Source of the DNA: Glaciecola nitratireducens FR1064
Lineage (GTDB): Bacteria; Pseudomonadota; Gammaproteobacteria; Enterobacterales; Alteromonadaceae
Assembly: GCF_000226565.1 (NCBI RefSeq)
Contig: NC_016041.1
Span: 3,410,001 to 3,474,000 of the forward strand
DNA length: 64,000 bases
Direction of reading: 5' to 3'
Shown here: one piece after another, positions 56,821-64,000 of the stretch
Position numbering within the stretch: position 1 is the stretch's first letter
Layout: every line of letters starts with the position of its first letter
Notes under the pieces: generated by a model
What the model saw: the letters and a program-made list of their open reading frames with translations, nothing else
Database searches by the model: none
Told to the model about the DNA's origin: nothing
Translations under genes and position numbers: made by a program

Positions 56821-59289
56821 TTGAGTAACTATCCTTTCTATTTATGTACCGGTTTTCATCGAAGCGGTACGTCGTTGGTAGCAAATACCCTTTACGATAA
56901 TAAAGTAAACATGGGTAGCGATCTTATGGGGCCGAGCTTTGCAAATCGAAACGGTCACTTTGAAGATGTACCCATGGTTAATTTGCATGATCGACTACTC
57001 AACGTCAATGCCACTGACTGGCGGTATTTTTCTGATAGACCGCTAACATTAACCGCCGGCGCTATAAACGAAATGCGCCAATACCTAGAGAAACGAAGGA
57101 AAGCGGTTGATGATAAAACAATCATCGGTGCGAAAGATCCGAGGGCTGTGCTGTTTTTGGATGGTTGGCATCAAGCAACCGATGGTAAGCTCAAAACACT
57201 CATGGTGTTCAGAGACTGGCGCCTATCTGTATCATCACTGCTAAAACGACATAGTCGGCAATTAATTCAATACTCGGGCGATGCCAGTAACCGACAAGTT
57301 GATATGCAATTTTGGTTAACACCTGATCTAGCTGCACAGATGTGGCTAAGTTCAGCTCGTTCGATGTTGCAGTGGTTTGAACAACATCCCACCGACACCT
57401 TATTGTTTGACCAAACATCATTCGTTTCTAAACCGCTTGAATTAGCAAAAGTAGCCAGTCAGAAAGACTTTGAACCATCCTTATTGATATGCCGCACCTA
57501 CGAGCAAGGCTTACTTCAGAGCTCGGTACCGGAATCAATGCAAAATATGATGAGTGAGCAAATACGCATTCAATGCGAGATAATTCAACAACAGTTATTC
57601 GAATATTCAGATGTAAATGATAAAGAGCATGTGCATACTCACAAAAGCGACGATTTAGTTGCCCCATTGTTAAAGCAAGCAGCTATTGAAACCAATAAAG
57701 GAAATTTACCTGAGCCTTATTTTGCACAGCCTCACCTTCAACCATTAACTTGGCAAGACCTACTGAGTTGTTTGACTGCTTATAACGCAACACAAATAAA
57801 GCTAGTTGACTGGGAAGCTTTGTTAAGTAACAGACATTTTGATGCCAATCAGCTAGATAAGCTTTATGCGCTTTTAATGAAGTGGGGTATCAATAAAGAA
57901 GCTCGGCAGGCAGCATTAAAATCCATTTCCCTTAAGCCTCAACCATGGCGCTACATGCATCTTGGCGACGTTGATATGCGCGAAAAGCAATACGAAGAAG
58001 CTAAGGAAAACTACACCAAAGCGCTGGAAATGTCGCCCACAAACGCGACTTTTTATGCCCGCCTTGCAAACGTTGCAACAGCTCGCGGTGAATATAAAAG
58101 CGCGAAAAATTTAATAGATAAAGCGCTTGAGTTGGATTCAGCAAAACTCGCTGTTGTGCAGGCAGTCAAGTATCTAAAAGACACACAAGCGAGGAACTTG
58201 CCCAGCCCAGCTGTAAATACCGTGATGTTAAATACAACAAGCGTTATGACCACAATAGCAGACTACCAGATTGTAGTTGACGCCATGGAAGAAAATCGTG
58301 AGCATGGACTTATGCTAGATAAATATATGTGCCAAAGTGCCTTTGTTTTAAGGGACAACCGCAATTGGTTTAGCAATGCATTATTGGCATTACCAACTTT
58401 TGCAAGGGCATGCTTTGCTGATTATACGTTAATGCATCTCAACAAACTGTTTCCAGTAGCTGCTTTAACTGCAGAGCTATTGGAAGAAGGTAGCAACAAT
58501 TGGGAAGATAACGAGCATTACTTATATAACCTAAAAGAGTCTTCAGCGCTGCCTAGTGTCGGCGTTTGTATTCACGTATTTTATCCACATTTGTTACCGC
58601 AAGTTTTCTCATACATTGCAAACATCCCCAATATTCGACGTATTATCGTGACTTGCTCCATTGATGCAGAAAAAAGAATAAAACAAGCGCTGTCAAAAAA
58701 TTTACTGGTTGAGGTTATCGCACTGAACAACAAAGGCCGCGATATTCTTCCTTGGTTAACTATTGCAGATGAGAAACTAAGCGAGTGTGACCTTGTGCTT
58801 AAATTGCACACCAAGAAAACGCCGCACCAACCTGAGCTAGCGGGGTGGCGAAACCAACTTTACTGGCAATTGATGGACAAAGATTTCTGTAAGCAAACAT
58901 TGCAAGCATTTGTCGACAACAAAAATCTTGGTATCGTAATACCCAATTACCATCCAACGATAGTAAGACATGTAAACTGGGGACAAAATTTTGAGATAGC
59001 AAAGACTGTTGCTCATGCGCTGGATATCAAATTACCTAAGGAGAATAACACCTTTCCCGCAGGTTCTATGTTCTGGTATAGACCGAGCGCACTATCTTCA
59101 TTAACGAAAGGTAGTTGGCGACACCTTGAATTTCCAGAAGAAGCGGGACAAACAGATGGTACAGTCATACACGCTATCGAGCGTGTTATTCGGTTGGTAG
59201 CAGAGCACAGTGGATACCGAGCGGCAATGGTCAACGAAATATGTTTGCAGGAGCCAGAAGCTCAACAAACAACGAACCCTCCGTTATAA
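56821..59289 (+). CDS. Sulfotransferase-TPR-RgpF-like fusion protein
   Basis: 822 aa in three parts. Residues 1-220: sulfotransferase domain with CTGFHRSGTSLVAN and GAKDPRAVLFLDGW. Residues about 375-455: TPR pair (LGDVDMREKQYEEAKENYTK and ANVATARGEYKSAKNLIDKA). Residues about 580-800: rhamnan-synthesis F (RgpF)-like domain with VCIHVFYPHLLPQV, NKGRDILPWL, LKLHTKKTPH and AGSMFWYRPSAL. RgpF-like domains attach or extend rhamnose in other bacteria, which fits the rmlABCD operon here. TTG start with aaaaaggg 7 nt upstream. Follows the pyruvyl transferase at 57 bp, likely one operon. Confidence 0.85.
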   Translation: MSNYPFYLCTGFHRSGTSLVANTLYDNKVNMGSDLMGPSFANRNGHFEDVPMVNLHDRLLNVNATDWRYFSDRPLTLTAGAINEMRQYLEKRRKAVDDKTIIGAKDPRAVLFLDGWHQATDGKLKTLMVFRDWRLSVSSLLKRHSRQLIQYSGDASNRQVDMQFWLTPDLAAQMWLSSARSMLQWFEQHPTDTLLFDQTSFVSKPLELAKVASQKDFEPSLLICRTYEQGLLQSSVPESMQNMMSEQIRIQCEIIQQQLFEYSDVNDKEHVHTHKSDDLVAPLLKQAAIETNKGNLPEPYFAQPHLQPLTWQDLLSCLTAYNATQIKLVDWEALLSNRHFDANQLDKLYALLMKWGINKEARQAALKSISLKPQPWRYMHLGDVDMREKQYEEAKENYTKALEMSPTNATFYARLANVATARGEYKSAKNLIDKALELDSAKLAVVQAVKYLKDTQARNLPSPAVNTVMLNTTSVMTTIADYQIVVDAMEENREHGLMLDKYMCQSAFVLRDNRNWFSNALLALPTFARACFADYTLMHLNKLFPVAALTAELLEEGSNNWEDNEHYLYNLKESSALPSVGVCIHVFYPHLLPQVFSYIANIPNIRRIIVTCSIDAEKRIKQALSKNLLVEVIALNNKGRDILPWLTIADEKLSECDLVLKLHTKKTPHQPELAGWRNQLYWQLMDKDFCKQTLQAFVDNKNLGIVIPNYHPTIVRHVNWGQNFEIAKTVAHALDIKLPKENNTFPAGSMFWYRPSALSSLTKGSWRHLEFPEEAGQTDGTVIHAIERVIRLVAEHSGYRAAMVNEICLQEPEAQQTTNPPL

Positions 59290-59882
59290 AGAAATTAATA
59301 AAATAAAGGAGGAGGTATGAGATCAGGGACAACCTTAAAATCGCAGTTAAAAAGAGAATTTCTTTATTGAGCGTGTGAATATACAAAAAAGCAGTTAGCT
59401 AATTATTTTTCGACAATAGCTAATATTAAAGGTTTATTCGACGAATCTTAGCGTATGCGAAGTGCGAGGACCTATAAGGTTACAAAAATTACTTTAACGA
59501 TGTTGTGTTGTTTAGACTAAATACGCAGAAGTATTTTTTCTGTAACAGCCGTTATCGACTAGGTGCAATGGTAAACTCAAGGTAGAGGTTCTTGACAAAG
59601 AGCTAAAGTTATTTGCAAGTTATATAAAGAAATATATCGTACTAAATATAGTTAAAAACATAATGTGAACATAAACGTCTTCGATGGAGCCTCAAATATC
59701 GTGAGCAAAGGTTATCCATATTTGATAAAAAATAGAGCAATAATATATACAAAATTTGTAGCTTAGAAGCTTATACAGAGGCATTTTGCTTGAACAATAT
59801 GGGCAAATATGGATTATTTTAAGTGGGCTTCACGAATGGCCTCGAGCATTAAAAGATGAAAGCATATTAAGGAAATACAACT
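59290..59882. other. Long AT-rich intergenic region
   Basis: 593 bp without a supported gene. Just after the previous stop lies an unusually strong SD (aaaggaggaggt, 59306-59316) before ATG 59317, which opens only 17 codons. Between about 59760 and 59880 two frames give short protein-like stretches without a usable start, possibly remnants of a decayed gene. Promoter for the cytidylyltransferase gene is expected near the right end (aagga before 59883). Confidence 0.5.
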
Positions 59883-60338
59883 ATGACGACGATCGTCACC
59901 TACGGTACATTCGATTTATATCATATTGGGCACGTTAGACTATTGAAACGTTTAAAACAGTTGGGCGACAGACTAGTGGTCGGGTTGTCTTCTGATGGAT
60001 TTAACGCCATAAAAGGCAAAAATGTAGTGATACCCTACAAAGATAGACGAGAAATTCTGTTATCTTGTCGTTACGTAGATGATGTATTTGAAGAAAATAG
60101 TTGGGAACAAAAGCGTCACGACTTGGCTCGTGAAAGAGCAGATATCTTCGCTATTGGCGATGATTGGGCGGGTAAATTCGATGATCTTGAGGATATAGTG
60201 AAAGTGATCTACTTACCGCGGACAAAAGACATATCGACAACCGAACTGAAAACGGTTCTGTCATATTTAAACAAAGAAAAGCTATCAGAATTAACAAATC
60301 TAGTAGAAAATTTGTCGAGCATGGTAAAACAACTGTAA
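59883..60338 (+). CDS. TagD-like glycerol-3-phosphate cytidylyltransferase family protein
   Basis: 151 aa. HxGH nucleotidyltransferase: TYGTFDLYHIGHVRLL (residues 4-19), GLSSDGFN, KDRREIL, FAIGDDWAGKFD and RTKDISTTELK. This matches TagD/GCT, which makes CDP-glycerol from glycerol-3-phosphate and CTP. An equivalent role with another polyol phosphate is possible. Adjacent to a LicD-family transferase (convergent), which would use such CDP-linked donors. Confidence 0.88.
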   Translation: MTTIVTYGTFDLYHIGHVRLLKRLKQLGDRLVVGLSSDGFNAIKGKNVVIPYKDRREILLSCRYVDDVFEENSWEQKRHDLARERADIFAIGDDWAGKFDDLEDIVKVIYLPRTKDISTTELKTVLSYLNKEKLSELTNLVENLSSMVKQL

Positions 60339-60526
60339 ATACAAAACACAAAAATATTGAAAGAGCTCTTATTAAATAATGTCAATCCGATTAAGCCAGT
60401 CTAAGCTAGCGGAACATTCCATACCAGCAAATGGTCGACTTTCGACTGAGTGGGTGTACTATCGCGTATGAATAAGTCATTAAAGGCTGACCCGAAAATC
60501 AACCCTAATACAATTGTTATTATGAC

Positions 60527-62407
60527 CTAAGTCGACTTGTCAGTCTTTACGGGCCACGGCCACTCATGAAACTTATCCGAGACCCCCCAATTCTCACCAT
60601 ACCTTTCCTGCAAGAAAACCTCAGGCTCCCCTGGCGCTGCGAATTTTTTCCCATAAAGCTCTACTTCTTTTCTTTCTGTTAATATGGACTTCGATATTCC
60701 TCTAATCCGCATTTTTTCCATGTGCAAAAAAGCCTTTTCACCCTCACACCAATATGGAAATACATCAACAATGACATTTGTTTCTTTCAAAAGTATATGA
60801 ATATTTAAATTTTTGACTGTCTTACTTCCAGAGGTGATTCTGTATTTAGCATGATCAAGTTTTTCCATTAACTCGATCTTTAATTCAAATGCCTTTTCAA
60901 GGCTCATCTCACTCTCGGAGAATTCGACCAAAATATCCACGTCGTCGTCATGTGCAATAAACTGTTTTTGTCTAACGGCTCCAAGCAGCGTGCCATAAGC
61001 TAGGCATGGATTTAATCCAATATCTGTCAAATCTGTCATAACCGTTTCAAGAGTTTTTACTACATCGGGAACATTTTGAACTAACATGCCCTTTTTTGCG
61101 ATACCGTGCTTAGTAAATTTAACCTCATCTAAAACGTTTTTTTTACGTAAAGTATTTACTTGCTTCTCAAGAAAATTAAGCTCACGTGCACCAGACAATA
61201 ATCTTGAAAATGGAAGTAATGAAAAGCCTAAATGTTGCTGTGTCTGCCTGAAAATATAAATTGCTAAAATTTTCAATTCGTTATTATTTAGGTTTTGCTT
61301 TAATGGTTTATCGACCACCCATGTCGATAACAAATTAAGAGCAAAATTAACATGTTCTGGTTTACTGCCTTTTTTGTTTAACAACTTTAGTGCCTGTGAC
61401 AATATAGTTTTTCGCCTTTCATGTTCGTTACTTATAAATAATGTATCTAACCCCAAAAAGTTAGCAGCTTTACTGTAGAAACGAGCTAATGCTCTGTAAC
61501 TAAACGGGGAATAAACATTGACTCTTTCGTCATTAAGGTCGACGATAGAAATCTCTAAATGCTGATTACGTCCCCCCCATTTACAAGCTCTATTTATTAC
61601 CTCTATATGTTGTATATAGTGTGGGCAGTTAAGGGTCACTTTTAACCAAGGTTTATCTTCTAATTTCGAGTGAAAATCTTTCCCTTCCAATATTTTTAGA
61701 GAACCCAAGTCGGGATTATAAGAAGAGCTACACGTGATAGAAAAATTATCATCAATTTCGATCTGATTTCTCTGCGCATCAAAAAACTTTATTGCTTTCA
61801 AATTAAGGATAGTTTGTGAACTTTCGACACATAAGTGCAGTTCAGTTATCTCGGCATCAATGTTAACTTTTAAAGCCTCATTTTTTCCACCACCAAAAAA
61901 GCCATAAGACGGAGCAATAGAATCCCAACTTAAAAATGATTCAAACCCATTAACTAAAAGTTCAGCACAAGAAACCCTGTGAAGTGCAGTTTTATTGCCA
62001 TTAAATAGTGTAAAAACCACAGTCCCCTTTACCTTTTTGACCAAAATCCGAGGCTCTAATTGTAATGAGAATAATACATTTAATTGAGGGTTGTCATTTA
62101 GCCGCATTGATAAACAACCGGTTGCATGAATTGAACTCATACCTACTACATTATTACCAACAGTAGCTATAAGAAAGGCAGGATGAGAAGCGTCTATTTT
62201 GCAGCGGCCGCTAAGCGTGAAGGCATGCTGCGACATCTCCAGTGAGTTTTCACCGTTAAGATACTTTGCCGTCTTATCTGGACTCATAAGCTCCATGACG
62301 GAAGATTGCCTGATTTCAGTTTTTAGATTCAAGTCCTTCAAATTTTCAGCTAACTCCGATTTCGTTAGAAACGGTCCATCTAGTCTTTCCTTCGATGTAA
62401 ACATCAA
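60527..62407 (-). CDS. LicD-family phosphotransferase with discoidin-like N-terminal domain
   Basis: 626 aa. C-terminal LicD/FKTN-type nucleotidyltransferase fold (about 455-615): CLAYGTLLGAVRQKQF and IAHDDDVDILVEF with the metal-binding Asp cluster at 487-491. Such enzymes transfer phosphocholine, phosphoribitol or glycerol phosphate from CDP donors to glycans. Residues about 225-305 (WLKVTLNCPHYIQHIEVINR and WGGRNQHLEISIVD) resemble an F5/8C (discoidin) carbohydrate-binding domain; residues 60-220 are beta-rich and unassigned. Visibly AT-rich compared with the housekeeping genes. Confidence 0.82.
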   Translation of the reverse strand: MMFTSKERLDGPFLTKSELAENLKDLNLKTEIRQSSVMELMSPDKTAKYLNGENSLEMSQHAFTLSGRCKIDASHPAFLIATVGNNVVGMSSIHATGCLSMRLNDNPQLNVLFSLQLEPRILVKKVKGTVVFTLFNGNKTALHRVSCAELLVNGFESFLSWDSIAPSYGFFGGGKNEALKVNIDAEITELHLCVESSQTILNLKAIKFFDAQRNQIEIDDNFSITCSSSYNPDLGSLKILEGKDFHSKLEDKPWLKVTLNCPHYIQHIEVINRACKWGGRNQHLEISIVDLNDERVNVYSPFSYRALARFYSKAANFLGLDTLFISNEHERRKTILSQALKLLNKKGSKPEHVNFALNLLSTWVVDKPLKQNLNNNELKILAIYIFRQTQQHLGFSLLPFSRLLSGARELNFLEKQVNTLRKKNVLDEVKFTKHGIAKKGMLVQNVPDVVKTLETVMTDLTDIGLNPCLAYGTLLGAVRQKQFIAHDDDVDILVEFSESEMSLEKAFELKIELMEKLDHAKYRITSGSKTVKNLNIHILLKETNVIVDVFPYWCEGEKAFLHMEKMRIRGISKSILTERKEVELYGKKFAAPGEPEVFLQERYGENWGVSDKFHEWPWPVKTDKST

Positions 62408-62826
62408 TACTCCCTTAATAATCTAACCTATACAAATTGTAATACTTATCGCGCAAATTAATTATACTTCAACACTTAGCCATAGTCAGTAAACCGAGGG
62501 ATTTATAAGTTGCTTGACGATTCCCCAACTTCAGAGTGGCGAAATTGATATTCCAAAACAGCTCTCTTCATCCAAACACAATACATTATACTTTCAATTA
62601 AATAGATTTTATCAATCACTTCTCTAATGTATAAATCGATTTCAAGAGCTCTAAGCTTAAGCTTTCCGCCTTATTTTTATAATCGGATATTCTTTGAATA
62701 TTCGAAATTATCTTTCTTAAAAATATTGATTTATCGGAGACTAAATACCTTGATTACTTGGGTCAATGCTTAGTCTAGGTGCGGGTGGAGTGCATGGAAG
62801 TGAGGATATAAACACCAATATTGCTT
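62408..62826. other. Intergenic region before the broken pseudopilin gene
   Basis: 419 bp, AT-rich, multiple stops in every frame, no RNA gene recognised. It separates the leftward licD-like gene from the rightward pseudopilin remnant, so promoters for both could lie here. Confidence 0.5.
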
Positions 62827-63207
62827 ATGTTCCTGAACTCAACTAACAAAGGCTATTCTTTAATAGAAAATCCGGTGATGCTAATTACTATAGGTTTGAT
62901 AACCGCGTTAGTCATCCCTAATATGTCGGCGTTACTCGGGAGTCGTGAGCGCACTGTAAAATTGAAAGAACTCAATAGAATACTTGCGATGATGCACCTA
63001 AAAGCAACCACGCAAGTCAATGGCATAAGATTGGCGGTCGGTAGTACGATTGGAGAAATAGAGGACGTTTAAGTTACGCAAGAAATTGTGGTACTACCCA
63101 ATGGATACTGCATCGGTGGTGAGGTTTACTTAAGCCATACCCAACAAACCTTCGCTGTTCTGCCGCCATTGTGCGAATTGCAAAATCTAACACCGGATAC
63201 GCTGTAG
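62827..63207 (+). pseudogene. GspH-like pseudopilin interrupted by in-frame stop
   Basis: The ATG at 62827 opens MFLNSTNKG followed by YSLIENPVMLITIGLITALV, a prepilin-type signature with Glu+5. A TAA at 63070-63072 ends the frame after 81 codons, but the same frame continues open for 44 more codons and reads LPNGYCIGGEVYL ... FAVLPPLCELQNL before TAG at 63205. That continuation shares the NGYC-x4-V ... P-x-CEL-x2-L pattern with the intact GspH-like protein (44796-45239). So this is most likely a second GspH-type gene broken by a nonsense mutation; read-through, suppression or sequencing error are alternatives. Confidence 0.7.
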
Positions 63208-63320
63208 CAAAGCCGAGGGGGGTACTCCTTCTTATTTCTGCTTAAGCGCTAATGCCGTCTCGTTAGGGCAAATCAGGCTTCAGCGCAGTAGACACCTACA
63301 CTTGCAGAGCCATTTTCAAT

Positions 63321-64000
63321 TTACACTTCCCTCAGCGCGAAATTTTCCTGCCTCAAAGTTAAATTACAATTATACCCAGGATCCTGCGCAATATACTCAG
63401 GCCATGTGTCTTGCAAATAGACCAGTTCACGCTCAAAGCGGCTACGCTTTTCAGGCGTGTTTTCAGTACCCCGAGAAACCGATTCATGATGATACAACTC
63501 AGCCTCAGCACAATATAAATTACGCCTGCCTAAGGCCTGCACTTTCAGGCATAAGTCGACGTCGTTAAACGCTACCGCCAAGTCTTGCTCGTTAAATCCT
63601 TTTACCGCCACAAAATCTTCTTTTTTAATCAGTAAACATGCTGCGGTTACTGCGCTGAAATGATGAGTAACGATTAATCGATTGAGGTAACCAGCGTGAT
63701 AATGAGGAAAATACTTATGCGCATGGCCTGCGCCGCCGCCATATCCTAGCACCACACCTGCGTGTTGCACTCGTCGATTTGCGTAATAAAGTTTCGCACC
63801 AACGCAACCAATGTCGTGGCGCATAACGTGCATAAGCATATCACCTAGCCAAGTTGTTGATATTACCTCAATATCATTATTAACAAAGGCATATACACTG
63901 CCCTTCGCATGAGCTACAGCAAAGTTATTAATGGCTGAATAATTGAACTCATACGGGTACTGTAACAGGCGAACTTTGTCTTCCGTCTCGGCCAAAGTGT
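63321..64000 (-). CDS. Glycosyltransferase family 2, 5' end cut by window edge
   Basis: C-terminal 226 or so codons of a GT2 enzyme; the frame is open to the right edge (the first apparent start is an internal TTG), so it begins outside the window. Visible: YEFNYSAINNFAVAHAKG, metal-binding FVNNDIEVIS, AACLLIKKEDF, and the ED-type motif AFNDVDLCLKVQALG. Sugar unknown; it belongs with the surface-glycan genes. Confidence 0.88.
   Translation of the reverse strand, partial: TLAETEDKVRLLQYPYEFNYSAINNFAVAHAKGSVYAFVNNDIEVISTTWLGDMLMHVMRHDIGCVGAKLYYANRRVQHAGVVLGYGGGAGHAHKYFPHYHAGYLNRLIVTHHFSAVTAACLLIKKEDFVAVKGFNEQDLAVAFNDVDLCLKVQALGRRNLYCAEAELYHHESVSRGTENTPEKRSRFERELVYLQDTWPEYIAQDPGYNCNLTLRQENFALREV

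Overview
The window looks like a chromosome segment of a marine gammaproteobacterium of the Alteromonadales (Alteromonas/Glaciecola/Pseudoalteromonas-like). This is inferred from moderate-to-low GC, an agmatine deiminase/N-carbamoylputrescine amidase pair, a TonB receptor, a giant subtilase with a GlyGly-CTERM-like tail, a POT transporter, and a large surface-glycan and type II secretion (T2SS) region. No rRNA, tRNA, CRISPR array, insertion sequence or phage gene was recognised.

Left part (1-30.4 kb) is mostly housekeeping and metabolism. It holds a partial aldo/keto reductase, a GH13 alpha-amylase-type lipoprotein and an M24 Xaa-Pro-type peptidase. Next are divergent folE and folM (pterin metabolism), a TonB-dependent receptor, and aguA-aguB (agmatine to putrescine). 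The four-gene ligase-associated DNA repair set follows, split into two divergent arms: pdeM and a Lhr-type helicase leftward, MBL exonuclease and ATP-dependent DNA ligase rightward. An overlooked 44-codon ORF is wedged between exonuclease and ligase. Then come an ArsC/YfgD-like protein, an amidase, a small membrane protein, an exported catalase-peroxidase, a beta-lactamase-fold lipoprotein, a 1625-residue S8 protease and a POT transporter.

Right part (30.5-64 kb) is a surface-structure region. rmlABCD (dTDP-rhamnose) and galE supply sugars. Three complete glycosyltransferases plus one cut by the window edge, four sulfotransferase-type proteins, a polysaccharide pyruvyl transferase, an RgpF-like domain, a TagD-like cytidylyltransferase and a LicD-family transferase suggest a sulfated, pyruvylated and possibly glycerol-phosphate-decorated glycan. 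Embedded in it is a nearly complete T2SS arranged as two divergent operons (E-F-G-H-I-J-K leftward; L-M-C/N-D-lipoprotein rightward). The leftward arm is followed by a gene for a secreted 459-residue Ala/Thr-rich protein that resembles an S-layer-type protein. A perfect 9-bp inverted repeat lies between the two arms.

The main hypothesis is that this is a dedicated secretion-plus-glycan locus for a surface layer. A degenerate second pseudopilin, interrupted by an in-frame stop, lies at 62.8-63.2 kb and shares the C-terminal pattern of the locus GspH-like protein.
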